From Prostheceraeus crozeri (taxonomy: Eukaryota; Platyhelminthes; Polycladida; Euryleptidae), in contig CAJQUW010016990.1 of NCBI GenBank assembly GCA_907163375.1, positions 1 to 64,000 of the forward strand: DNA of 64,000 bases. Direction: 5' to 3'. The position numbers and the translations under genes were made by a program. The first letter of the stretch is position 1, and each line of letters opens with the position of its first letter. Below are positions 1 to 8,403 of the stretch, in pieces. The notes beneath the pieces are model-generated. The model did no database searches and had not been told where the DNA came from. It saw only the letters and a program-made list of their open reading frames with translations.

Positions 1-198
1 TTTAATACGTTTCAAATTCAAACACCAGGCACTACTATTGTGGTCAATTATGTTATACGTTTTGTACAAATTACAAAAAGGAGTACCATTTCTAGATATA
101 ATGTTAGAATTGAACGAACCGTAGGTTCTATGGCTATGCCTAACAAGGAATTTCATTCCCGAAACGTTAGTTCCAATAATAATAATAATGATAATTAA
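1..198 (+). CDS. C-terminal end of an unidentified ORF, cut by the window edge
   Basis: Frame 1 is open from base 1 to a TAA at 196-198, about 65 codons. The tail is rich in Asn (AAT runs just before the stop). It converges on, and overlaps by four bases, the integrase gene on the other strand. Codons around 116-140 are made by a double-hairpin mini-repeat of the kind scattered through this element. The sequence resembles no family I recognise. It could be the last gene of the left part of the element, or chance openness in AT-rich DNA. Confidence 0.4.
   Translation, partial: FNTFQIQTPGTTIVVNYVIRFVQITKRSTISRYNVRIERTVGSMAMPNKEFHSRNVSSNNNNNDN
116..140. repeat. double-hairpin mini-repeat (inside partial ORF)
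   Basis: GAACC-GTA-GGTTC is followed, after three bases, by GGC-TAT-GCC. Both stems are perfect. It sits in frame in the partial ORF at the left edge. Confidence 0.75.
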
Positions 199-1532
199 AA
201 ATCAGTTCGTTGTAATTCATTTTGATAAAAACGGCCTCTGATATCTTTATCATCTAAATCTTTGATTTCGTAAGTAATCGGATAACTTTGATTTATTTTA
301 GAAATTTCAAATATTTCTTTAGTCCAATAACCAACAAAGCCTTTTTCAAATTTATTCTTATATTTAAATATTCTAACTCTATCTCCAATTTTAAATTTCG
401 GCTTAAGTTTCTGCAAATTCGGATTACTCTCATTCAAATTATTATTCTCGAATATTTTCTTTCGTATCAAATCAGGGTCGTCAGAAGCATTCTTTGGGGT
501 TTCTTCAATACCAGAATGAACTTTATTATTGTACCCTTCTACAACTCCTGGTAATATCTTCAACCATTTCTGATTTCCTTGCTGAGTAAATTTTTTGAAA
601 ATTATATTTTTCAACGTCCGATTGAATCTTTCTATCACTACGGCCTTCCCTGCATTTTCATTTGAATGAACAGTTTCAAATAGTGGCTGAACGTTTCGGT
701 TATAAAATTCCGACCCTTTATCAACAAACAATTTTTTTGGCTTTCTCTTACTTTCTTTAAAGATTATTTCAAACGCATATTTAACTGATAGACCACTTTT
801 ATTTTTTAAAGGTTTTACCCAAGCGTATCGTGTATATAAATCTATAACGGTCAATGCGTATTTATAATCTTTTTCATTCGGCATATGAATAAGATCAGCA
901 CTCCAAATATCATCTTTATTAAATACTTTTACTTTCAATAAATATTTAGGCCTTCTGTATTCTTTATGAATTTCAGACGCGTAGGTTCGAGCGTTGCTCT
1001 CAGACAGCTTTGCTGTCGTTTCATTTGCTGTCGTTTCATTTAAACCCTGACCGAATAATATTTTAGCTTGTAAAGCTTTCTTAGCAAACATTCTTTCAAT
1101 TTTTTCTCTAAATGTAGGATTTTGAATACTATCTAATTCTTGAATCATCTTCTTATCAGCTGCATGTCGAGAACTTAGATCATGATTTCGATAAGCTAAA
1201 TCATGCCTGTAAGCTGCGGCATCTACTCTATTTATCGGTTCTTCACCTGGTTTCGGATTATTATTCTTATCTAGTCTTATATCTAATCGAGTTCCTGGAC
1301 CAGTATATGAATGACCAGGAAGATGTTTTTCTTTCGAATATTTACTCCAAATAAAGCCAGGAAAGTTTTCTAATGTTTTTTGTATATCACCACCGAAGTG
1401 GTATGGAACTTTGTTCTTGTCACCTCCAATATGCTGACAGTTTGAGTTTTTATTTTTGTTTAATAGATAATTCAATAAATCTAAATTAGAAATTTTTAAT
1501 TTAGTTAAATTTTCGGAATTTGTAGAATTCAT
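195..1532 (-). CDS. parvovirus-like phospholipase A2 domain fused to a retroviral-type (rve) integrase
   Basis: 445 codons, open throughout. Residues about 71-130 carry a phospholipase A2 signature like that of parvovirus VP1 unique regions: a calcium-loop motif YTGPG near 76-80 and a catalytic helix DAAAYRHDLAY near 104-114 with the His-Asp pair. From about residue 190 the protein is a DDE integrase, with acidic residues in WSADLIHM (D213), VDKGSEF (D271) and VIERFNRT (E301). A basic C-terminal segment around GDRVRIF resembles the DNA-binding tail of Polinton integrases. The two domains are joined by a low-complexity linker with a repeated NETTA, encoded by a hairpin repeat at 1003-1017. In the families, PLA2 opens endosomal membranes during entry and the integrase inserts element DNA. 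Each domain is well supported; whether the fusion works as one protein is inference. Confidence 0.85.
   Translation of the reverse strand: MNSTNSENLTKLKISNLDLLNYLLNKNKNSNCQHIGGDKNKVPYHFGGDIQKTLENFPGFIWSKYSKEKHLPGHSYTGPGTRLDIRLDKNNNPKPGEEPINRVDAAAYRHDLAYRNHDLSSRHAADKKMIQELDSIQNPTFREKIERMFAKKALQAKILFGQGLNETTANETTAKLSESNARTYASEIHKEYRRPKYLLKVKVFNKDDIWSADLIHMPNEKDYKYALTVIDLYTRYAWVKPLKNKSGLSVKYAFEIIFKESKRKPKKLFVDKGSEFYNRNVQPLFETVHSNENAGKAVVIERFNRTLKNIIFKKFTQQGNQKWLKILPGVVEGYNNKVHSGIEETPKNASDDPDLIRKKIFENNNLNESNPNLQKLKPKFKIGDRVRIFKYKNKFEKGFVGYWTKEIFEISKINQSYPITYEIKDLDDKDIRGRFYQNELQRTDF
1003..1032. repeat. hairpin repeat at the PLA2-integrase junction
   Basis: GACAGC-TTT-GCTGTC is a perfect 6-bp stem with a 3-base loop, followed by a direct duplication of GCTGTCGTTTCATTT. 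It encodes the linker between the two domains of the fused protein. Confidence 0.7.
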
Positions 1533-1603
1533 TTTAAAAGATAAAAAAAATTTAAAAGATAAAAAAAATTTAAAAGATAAAATAAATGTTGTACCTATGG
1601 AAT

Positions 1604-1720
1604 GAACTTTGTTCAGAGGCTTTAGCCGATCGGACCAAAGGTCCTGAGGCTTTAGCCGATAGAACTTTGTTCAGAGGATTTAGCCGATCGGACCAAAGGT
1701 CCTGAGGTTATTACCGAATC
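1604..1720. repeat. cluster of four tandem double-hairpin mini-repeats
   Basis: Four units lie head to tail in the spacer before the integrase start. Units 1 and 3 have GAAC-TTT-GTTC; units 2 and 4 have GGACC-AAA-GGTCC. Each is followed by a second small hairpin (GGC-TTTA-GCC in units 1 and 2, a weaker GGATTTAGCC in unit 3, GGT-TATT-ACC in unit 4) and usually GATC. The GGC/GCC to GGT/ACC change keeps the pairing. The cluster stands out as GC-rich against an AT-rich background. Confidence 0.85.
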
Positions 1721-1728
1721 ATACTAGG

Positions 1729-2194
1729 ACTTAGATATATTCCAGAACCATCTTTAGTTTCTTTAATTTCAATTAAATCATCAACATTGTGGAGAATATT
1801 TTTAAGAACTCGTTTTCCTTCATCAACTAATTTTAATTTACTAATAAAATTATCTACTACTCCTTCACCCCTAGCAACTTTCTCTAACTCTCTATTATGA
1901 CGTTTTTTGTTCTTCTAATGCTGCCTTCTCTGATTTATTTTTATTTACTGCTTGGACAATACCAGCTGTCCCACCTGCAACACTTCCTGCAGCTGCTATG
2001 CCACCTATTATTAGTGGAATTAATGGGAGAATCCCGCCATTCTTTTCTTCTTGTAATTGAATATTCTCTATCATTGGTTTACTTATGTAATACTTTTTTT
2101 TGTTAATCGTAATAGTTTTAGGGGTATTTGTGTCAACAATATTACGTAATTTTAATTCAACAGTTTTATTATTATTACTTTTCGCTTGCGACAT
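1729..2194 (-). pseudogene. small hydrophobic virion-type protein of the element, broken
   Basis: The start lies just after the shared A-rich leader (TTATTAAAAATG). A glycine/alanine-rich hydrophobic stretch (GGILPLIPLIIGGIAAAG and on) sits in the middle, as in small membrane-active or core proteins of adenovirus-like elements. Coding-quality sequence continues downstream to a C-terminus ending near GSGIYLSPS, a short Gly-Tyr-Leu-Pro type of ending. There appears to be one break. Function is inferred from size, hydrophobicity and position next to the capsid gene; no enzyme motif is seen. Confidence 0.5.
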
Positions 2195-2225
2195 TTTTAA
2201 TAAAAAAATTTTAAGTTATCAAAAA

Positions 2226-2356
2226 TTTTAATCTATTCTAGTTATGAATAAATTATAAGTTAAGAATTTTTTTAATCTATTCTAGTTATGAAAAATTTTA
2301 AGTTACCAAAAAATTTTAAGTTACCAAAAATTTTAATCTATTCTAGTTATGAAAAA
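2226..2356. repeat. AT-rich repeated block upstream of the small hydrophobic gene
   Basis: The string TTTAATCTATTCTAGTTATGAA occurs three times (written here in two halves: TTTAATCTATTC then TAGTTATGAA), separated by AAATTTTAAGTTACC-type segments. It fills the spacer between the small hydrophobic gene and the major capsid gene. It may be slippage, or it may carry transcription signals for the downstream gene. Confidence 0.65.
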
Positions 2357-2394
2357 AATTAATTAATCGACTAAGTCTTGGGCTTTAACCTATC

Positions 2395-2424
2395 GGAGCG
2401 AAGCTCCTCTGGCTTTAGCCGATC
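2395..2424. repeat. double-hairpin mini-repeat at the end of the major capsid gene
   Basis: GGAGC-GAA-GCTCC, three bases, GGC-TTTA-GCC, then GATC. A degenerate partner (GGGCTTTAACC) lies just before it at about 2380-2390. The second hairpin supplies the last codon and the stop of the capsid reading frame on the minus strand. Confidence 0.8.
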
Positions 2425-3748
2425 CTAGCCATCTTTCCATTAAGAATTTCAATAGAATATTTTACATCTTCTAGCAATAAACCATAAGCCATCAATGAAG
2501 TTGTGGAATCTTTTTTTTCAATATTAATTGTAACATCACAACCAGTCTTGATAATACCTTCAGATTGTGCACTTAAATCGAAACAGAAAACAGGATATAA
2601 ATGTCTCCAATCTCCAGGAGTTAATTGTGGTTCAACTCCAAATTCTATACAAAGATTTCGATAAGAATCATATCCTTCCATAAATTGATTATTGGTATCA
2701 TCGAATCTTAATGGATCAATTGGATAACGGGTTTGATTTAATGAAACTTGTAAACTTCGAATTGTATTAATATGGAAGATATTATTGTTCTTATCAAAAC
2801 TTGGAGAATTATTTCTTTGAAATGTTAGTAATAAATATCTTGGGGTATTCGCAGTTCTAGTAAAATGCCAGTTAAATCTTTGTTCGGAAAAAGTTACTGA
2901 ACTAGCAGTTCTCTTTAGAAAATTTACTGGAATTGGTTTGTTAGTATTTAATCTTTTTGCAATAGCTGTTTCAATCTCTAAACTAGGAGTAATATGCTTA
3001 ATCCACCATTCAAGTCTATCAATTTTTAAATATGCTTTTTTCCAGTCTTACCAAAAAAGATTAATTCATTATTTGCTGTACGATGAATTATTAATTTAAA
3101 TTTTAATTGATATGATATTTTATCATAATCTAAATATCCGAATAATGGAGACAATGACCAATTTACTGTCTGTTTACTTTTTTTGTTAAATTCACGTCTT
3201 TCTTTATATGCATCATTATTTGTTTTATTTAAATGTTTTGCAATATTTTCTACGTCTTTCGCAATCCCTGCGGCATCTGTTCCAGCGTGAGTTAAATCAT
3301 CAATAATTATACCATCATTAGTATCAGGAAACCAACCTTCGATTTCATGCTTTTTATTATTTTCACCAATTGTTATAAATCTAAGCATTGTATCAATTAC
3401 ACCTGGGGAATCACTTATTGTTTCTATATTTTGAGTTGCAACATCTAAACGCATTTGTGTAAATAATCTTGGAAAAAAATTATTCTCTAGTGTAATATTA
3501 TCGGTATCTGGTAATGGTGTTGTAAAATTAGCATCACTATATAAAGAATATTCACAGTGTAAAAATGAATCAGGTAAATATAAATAGCTCTGCTGATTAT
3601 CAACTTCAAAAATTAAATCACCTCCAGTGTTTACTCTACTGGAAGATCCGGGATTCATAGCAATTCTTATATAGTCATTCTTTTTTTGATTGTAACTGGT
3701 GAACGGAGGATCATCTAATCTAAATTTATTTTCGATAAGCGAAGGCAT
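2415..3748 (-). pseudogene. major capsid protein (double jelly roll, Polinton type), broken
   Basis: The N-terminal part reads like Polinton/adintovirus major capsid proteins: a strand-rich region with YLYLPDSFLHCEYSLY, then FFPRLFTQMRLDVATQNIE, matching the conserved stretch where an aromatic-rich strand precedes a short recognition of a second protomer, and a proline/glycine turn (SDSPG). C-terminal codons ending in GYDSYRNLCIEFG and TPGDWRHLYPVFCFDLSAQ also fit this family. The family forms pseudo-hexagonal trimers of the icosahedral shell. Coding similarity runs the whole span but not in one frame, with about two breaks. It starts after the A-rich leader and lies between the two small virion-type genes, as expected of a capsid block. 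Confidence 0.78.
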
Positions 3749-3841
3749 TTTTATAAGAAATAATTTGACTTTTTGTTTTTCTCACAGACAGAAAAAAAAT
3801 TTTTACTAAAATATAATTTTAGAATTTTACTAAATATAATT

Positions 3842-4360
3842 TTAGAATTTTGCTAGACCAGCTCCGCTACAGATTTGCTGGTTAGACCGAAGGTTGCTGC
3901 TCACGCCATTACCTCTTATTTCTTCAATCGTTTTTTCATTATGTTTACTATCACCATCCACAGCTATGTTAGCAATTTTGTTCTTTGTTTCATCTGAAAG
4001 TTTTTTTAATTTTTTTAGTTCTTCAGAATCATTCCTAAGTTTACGAATAGCTTCTAGTTGTTTTAATTCGTTTTGAGACTTGACAGCATTTGATATTGCA
4101 CTAGCTGTACTACCTATAGCAGCTGCTCCTTTTGCGGCAGATGTAATCAAATCTTTATTATTTTTTATCAAGTTAACGATACTTCCAATACCAGAAAAGA
4201 TGCCATCCCCTTCTTTTTGAACGGCACCTGCGGTGCCTAGGAACTTTTCTGTTCCGATTGTTTCTCTATTATCATAATAAACAGGATTCATACGTGGTTC
4301 ATGAGCAATTCTTTGATTTGAAGCAAAATGTTTAAGATTATGTTTATAAATTATAGGCAT
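3842..4360 (-). CDS. small pVI/minor-virion-type protein with amphipathic segment
   Basis: 172 codons, open. The middle carries a Gly/Ala-rich amphipathic stretch (about residues 52-93: GDGIFSGIGSIVNLI, then SAAKGAAAIGSTASAISNAV) followed by a charged helical segment. This is reminiscent of the membrane-lytic, cement-type minor proteins of adenovirus-like particles, such as pVI. The start follows CTAAAAAATG and is the first Met of the frame. It lies directly upstream of the capsid gene on the same strand. A GGCACC-TGC-GGTGCC hairpin at 4223-4237 encodes part of the N-terminal third in frame. The exact family is not recognised; the role is inferred from context. Confidence 0.6.
   Translation of the reverse strand: MPIIYKHNLKHFASNQRIAHEPRMNPVYYDNRETIGTEKFLGTAGAVQKEGDGIFSGIGSIVNLIKNNKDLITSAAKGAAAIGSTASAISNAVKSQNELKQLEAIRKLRNDSEELKKLKKLSDETKNKIANIAVDGDSKHNEKTIEEIRGNGVSSNLRSNQQICSGAGLAKF
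4223..4237. repeat. single hairpin repeat inside the minor-virion ORF
   Basis: GGCACC-TGC-GGTGCC, a perfect 6-bp stem with a 3-base loop, in frame. It probably belongs to the same mini-hairpin family but lacks a clear second hairpin. Confidence 0.55.
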
Positions 4361-4400
4361 TTTTTAGGATTAAATTTGACTTTTGGGAAAAAATATTTAC

Positions 4401-4462
4401 GATCGGCTAAAGCCTCGAGGAGCTTCGCTCCGATTGGTTAGTAACCTGAGGACCTTTGGTCC
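4401..4462. repeat. two tandem double-hairpin mini-repeats, inverted orientation
   Basis: Reads GATC, GGC-TAAA-GCC, GGAGC-TTC-GCTCC, GAT, GGTT-AGT-AACC, TGA, GGACC-TTT-GGTCC. Orientation is opposite to the copies at 1604-1720. Small-stem pairs differ (GGC/GCC against GGTT/AACC) yet both remain paired. It ends two bases before the stop codon of the coiled-coil gene. Confidence 0.82.
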
Positions 4463-4464
4463 GT

Positions 4465-5352
4465 TTAAGATTTACGTTTGTGAATGGACAACAACTTCGA
4501 GATAACTTTATTAATTGCCTGTTGAACTTTATCTATTGCGTCAAGCAGCGTGTGATGTACTTTAATTTCTCTTCTATTAACTTGCATTTTCTGCTGATTA
4601 ATCTTCAACGCCGTTTTAAGAGCATTTAACTTAATTTTAAGAACATCTAATTGTCTTTTAACAGCATCTAACTGTTCTTTATTTTCTTTAGAGTTTTCCT
4701 GTAAATTTTTCTTTAATTCATTTTCTAAATTGATTTTAAGAGTTTTCATTTTATCAACTTTTTGATTAAGTGAGTTTACTTCATTTATTATTCTATTCAT
4801 CTTTTTCATTTGTTGAGTAATTTTAGAACTCAATTCATCAACACTTTTTTGGAATGTAGTTCGTAACTGCTTTAAATTTTTTTTAATTCTTTCAGGTAGA
4901 TTTTCTATTTCATCTTCTAATTGTTCCTTTAACATTTTTATCTGATGTTTATTTTTAATTACAGCAGATTTTAAATTTAAAGAAAGTAATATTAAAATTT
5001 TTGATTGTTCAGAAATCTTTTTAAAAAGTTTTGCTATAACTGCTTCTAGCTCTCTATCCTTTTTATCAAGTTTTAATAGTTTTTCGTTTAATGATTTGTC
5101 ATTAAGTTTAAGCAACTTCAATTCATTCATCAGTGGAACCAAAACATCGTTTATATATTTTTCTTTTAAATCATTGATTTGTGTATCAACATATTGTTTA
5201 TTTGTTAACTCTGTATTTTGTTGCGGAAGAATAGAAAGATGCAATGGACCAGATAAAACGTCTCCAGTTTTCATGATATAATTTTCTATCTCAATTTCTA
5301 ATTCACGATTATTCGGGATATATGCACCTCCACCAACATTTGGTAACATCAT
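4465..5352 (-). CDS. fibre-like coiled-coil protein
   Basis: 295 codons, starting with two Met codons right after TTGTTAAAAAATG. Residues about 29-57 carry a motif of the phage tail-fibre type (MKTGDVLSGPLHL and, about 12 residues on, ELTNKQYVDTQI), a short beta segment often repeated in trimeric fibres. From about residue 60 to the end it is almost entirely Lys/Glu/Leu heptad sequence, a long coiled coil. There is no enzyme motif. A trimeric spike or fibre on the particle, or a scaffold, would fit the position beside the capsid genes. It is divergent from the plus-strand gene at 5399, with 46 bases between the two start codons. Confidence 0.6.
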   Translation of the reverse strand: MMLPNVGGGAYIPNNRELEIEIENYIMKTGDVLSGPLHLSILPQQNTELTNKQYVDTQINDLKEKYINDVLVPLMNELKLLKLNDKSLNEKLLKLDKKDRELEAVIAKLFKKISEQSKILILLSLNLKSAVIKNKHQIKMLKEQLEDEIENLPERIKKNLKQLRTTFQKSVDELSSKITQQMKKMNRIINEVNSLNQKVDKMKTLKINLENELKKNLQENSKENKEQLDAVKRQLDVLKIKLNALKTALKINQQKMQVNRREIKVHHTLLDAIDKVQQAINKVISKLLSIHKRKS

Positions 5353-5398
5353 TTTTTAACAATAAAAAAATTAATTTTTTTCTAATAAAAATAAAAAA
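5353..5398. promoter_or_regulatory. short bidirectional intergenic region with A-rich leaders on both sides
   Basis: The 46 bases between two divergent start codons are almost only A and T. On the minus side they read ATTGTTAAAAAATG into the fibre gene; on the plus side AATAAAAAAATG into the clamp-like gene. The region must hold promoters for both genes, so the A/T-rich leader is a candidate core promoter element. Confidence 0.5.
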
Positions 5399-6721
5399 AT
5401 GGAAACCCCAAATTTAAAAAAATTATATTCGTCCGCATCATCCTGTTCTTCTTATTCGACGAGATCAACGGGATTTGAAAATAAATGTTTTGTTAATAAT
5501 AATAATAATAATACTATTACAAATCCATGTATAGATGTTAATCTTTTGTTTGAATTACAAGCCGAAATATTTAGGGAGCAAACAAAAGGATTACCTTCAA
5601 TAGAAACAAATTATTGCATTTTTCCAGGAGATCCATTTATTAAATTTATGGAGATTGTAAGTAAATATAATGATGTAGCTTATGTTGAATTAAATAAAGA
5701 AAATATGGTTATAATAGGTCATAATAATGTATATGGGTTTATCAGAGCAGTTTTGCCGATTAGTAATACTGATTGGATAGAAACTAAAATTATTAATTAT
5801 ATCAATATTAAAGAATTAGTTAAAAAATTAAAATCTTTTTCGAAAGAAAAAATTAGATTATTTGTTGACGATCAAAATCAATATAACATTCACATAGAGA
5901 GTAAAAAACATAATGAAGAATTATTATGTCAAGTTTATTATAGAGACACAATTTATAAACAAGAAACATTAGAAATGCCGCAAAGATATGATGATGATAC
6001 GTATATAGGATTATATTCAAACTTAAATATTAATTTATTAAAATCTTATATAAATGGTTTAGCTCAACAAGAGAAAATTTATATGTGGACTACACCTTAT
6101 ACTATTAACAATGACCATAATCATAATAAACGAACCGAAGGTTCTAGGGCTTTGCCCGATCTTAAAGAATCTTATGATAATAATGATAATAATATAGATG
6201 ATAATAATATAGATGATGATAATATAGATCATGATTCAGAAACATCTGAAAATGGTGTAAATGGTAAAAAAGATTATAAAAATATTAGTAATTATAAAAA
6301 TTTATCTAAATTTCATTTTCTTACAATTGAAAATAATAATGATGGTATAGTTGAAGATACTGTTAGACAACTATGCGTCGGGTCTACAAAATTTAAATTA
6401 GGATTTACATCTAATCAATTTAAAATTTTATCATCTTTAATAAAAACTAAAAGTGATTCAGATTATAGTGGTGTTATTAAATTTTCCAAAAGAGAACAAA
6501 GACCAATATTTTTCTCTATTATATTATTATCAGATAAGAAATGTAATTTAGAATTAGATATTCCAATAAGAGAATGGTATCCTATCAGGGAATGGCATTC
6601 TTTACCAAAAAGTGTAATTTATGATGTTGAAGAAACAATTTATGATGATGATGAAGAATCAATAGTTAGTGAAAATAAATTTAAATTATCTTTTGATAAA
6701 ACATTATATGATAAAACTTAA
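5399..6721 (+). CDS. possible PCNA-like sliding clamp with low-complexity insert
   Basis: 440 codons, open, and the only complete plus-strand gene of the element. After about 75 Ser/Asn-rich residues, the order of segments follows PCNA: a strand-helix start (DPFIKFMEIV), a strand ending in an AVLPI-like segment, then INIKELVKKLKSFSKEKIRLFVDD, which matches the PCNA stretch before its first inter-repeat loop, then LEMPQRYDDDTYIGLYSNLNINLLKSYI, and at the C-terminus FKILSSLIKT with a strand pair GVIKFSKREQRPIFFSIIL like PCNA's last module. An Asn/Asp repeat insert (about residues 240-290), partly encoded by a double-hairpin repeat at 6132-6157, separates the halves. The call rests on motif order, not on a search. 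Clamps are not a usual partner of protein-primed polymerases. Alternative: an unrelated element-specific protein. Confidence 0.42.
   Translation: METPNLKKLYSSASSCSSYSTRSTGFENKCFVNNNNNNTITNPCIDVNLLFELQAEIFREQTKGLPSIETNYCIFPGDPFIKFMEIVSKYNDVAYVELNKENMVIIGHNNVYGFIRAVLPISNTDWIETKIINYINIKELVKKLKSFSKEKIRLFVDDQNQYNIHIESKKHNEELLCQVYYRDTIYKQETLEMPQRYDDDTYIGLYSNLNINLLKSYINGLAQQEKIYMWTTPYTINNDHNHNKRTEGSRALPDLKESYDNNDNNIDDNNIDDDNIDHDSETSENGVNGKKDYKNISNYKNLSKFHFLTIENNNDGIVEDTVRQLCVGSTKFKLGFTSNQFKILSSLIKTKSDSDYSGVIKFSKREQRPIFFSIILLSDKKCNLELDIPIREWYPIREWHSLPKSVIYDVEETIYDDDEESIVSENKFKLSFDKTLYDKT
6132..6161. repeat. double-hairpin mini-repeat inside the clamp-like ORF
   Basis: GAACC-GAA-GGTTC, two bases, GGGC-TTT-GCCC, then GATC. 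It is in frame and encodes about ten residues of the low-complexity insert. The longer GGGC/GCCC stem is another compensated variant of the GGC/GCC stem. Confidence 0.8.
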
Positions 6722-6779
6722 TATGATAAAACTTAATAGAAAATACCAAAATATTCGATAAATATATTTTCATATGTAA

Positions 6780-6945
6780 TAAAATTTTTAGATGTAATAA
6801 GTTTTTAGATGTAATAAGTTTTTAGATGTAATAAGTTTATAGATGTAATAAATTTTTTAGATGTAATAAGTTTATAGATGTAATAAGTTTATAGATGTTA
6901 TAAATTGTTTAGATGTTATAAAATTTTTAGATGTAATAAAAAAAT
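6780..6945. repeat. AT-rich tandem repeat between converging genes
   Basis: About nine imperfect units built on TTTAGATGTAATAAG fill the gap between the plus-strand clamp-like gene and the 3' end of the polymerase gene. It sits where two transcripts converge. Repeated TAATAAA-type strings on the plus strand could give polyadenylation signals. Confidence 0.7.
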
Positions 6946-8340
6946 TATTATTCCCACGTGTCATCATCATCACTTAAATTACTCTCACAGATGATTGTTT
7001 GAAATATTTCAGCTTGAATATCTTCTCCGTTATAAGGTAACATAATTTCATTTTCATCTGGTGCTTGACGTTTAAGAATATTTATTTGACCAGAAAATTT
7101 TTTTTCTTCAGTATTATTATTTTTATCAGGAATACTAATTCCAGTTTCTAAAGATCTTTTCCATGGTTTATTAACTGTAGTCGATAATGTTTTCCCCGAA
7201 TATAATTTTAGAAAATCTTCTACTTTTACTTTATCTTGTGAATATCCTTTGAATGTTTTCTTTTCACTAAGTCTCCCTTGTTCATCTACAGTAATACAGT
7301 ATTTTACTTTAGGTGCAATAAACATTGCAAAAATAATTCCACCATTACCATAATCATTTTTCCCTTGACACAATTCTCCTCCAACATATCCAGCAGCGTC
7401 TAATTTATTAAAGAGCTCATTGGAAATATATATTGAATCAGTATCTGTATAATGAATGTATTTTTCTTTGAAACCATTAATTTCTAAAATAAAGTTATTC
7501 ATGATTCTTCTAGAGTGAGAAAGAATGAAAGAACCTAAGTGTGATGGCATGAATGACGTCTTCCCATCTTTTACAATATTAGTTTTGAGAAATTCATCAT
7601 CTTCCATTTCTACTTTCGCTAAATATTGTTCATCATTTAATTTTTAATAATCTTTTACTTCTTGAGTGAAATTTTTTCTCAATGTATTCTCATTCCATAA
7701 ATGATATTTAGTGGTTATATCTTTTTGCACAGTTTTGCCATATAGCGAATTCATCAATAATTTAATTAACTCATCACCTACAGTATTTCCTTCTGTTTTA
7801 TATCTTTTTCTCAAATTAAAAAGTTTTTCAATATAATTTCGAAATGGTGAAACTTGATAATTTTTTTCATAAATTATACCATCAGTAATATGTAAGATTT
7901 TCCCCCCACATCTAACAATTTCTTGTATGTCAACAGAAGTTAATACATCATAACATATACCATTTCTAAACCTGATTACTTTTACATGAGAATTATTATT
8001 TTGATTTTTAACTTTATCTTTAATAGGAACTGGTTGGAAAAACATATCATTCGGATATTGAAACACAACAGAGAATATTCCAGTTTTAGGTCTAAATGTT
8101 TGTGTATTAAATTTATATACTATTTCCCGCTCTTCTTCTTGACGAAATTTTCTAGCTGATTCAGCTTTAAGGTATTCTGAATTTTCATCATACATAGCTG
8201 ATGGATATAAAGATGTTGCATCAAAAGCCATTAGAAATTCATTTTTTTGTTCAAGTAGTTGATTTGAAATTTTCTTACAAATTTCAGTTTTATCTCCTAA
8301 ATCTCGATACTGTTTCATTAAATCTATTAAATTATTTCCA

Positions 8341-8403
8341 GGGGACAAAGCCCCACCAGCGTAGCGACCAAGGGACAAAGTCCCCCCAGCGCAGCGACCA
8401 GGT
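8341..8403. repeat. tandem pair of about 30-bp GC-rich hairpin repeats inside PolB
   Basis: Two copies of GGGACAAAGYCCC followed by a CCAGCGYAGCGACCA-type tail. The second hairpin (GGGAC-AAA-GTCCC, 8372-8384) is perfect; the first (8342-8354) has one mismatch. They lie in frame and add a Gly/Leu/Arg-rich stretch upstream of polymerase motif A. The tail differs from the GGC-TTTA-GCC type, so this may be a second subfamily. Confidence 0.72.

Noticed and set aside
288-554. Plus-strand ORF inside the integrase gene
   Set aside because: It is the antisense shadow of a clear integrase frame in AT-rich sequence and is unlike any protein.
3850-3900. Possible degenerate double hairpin at the end of the minor-virion ORF
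   Set aside because: Only short, interrupted pairings (GACC-GAA-GGT); too weak to list as a member of the mini-repeat family.
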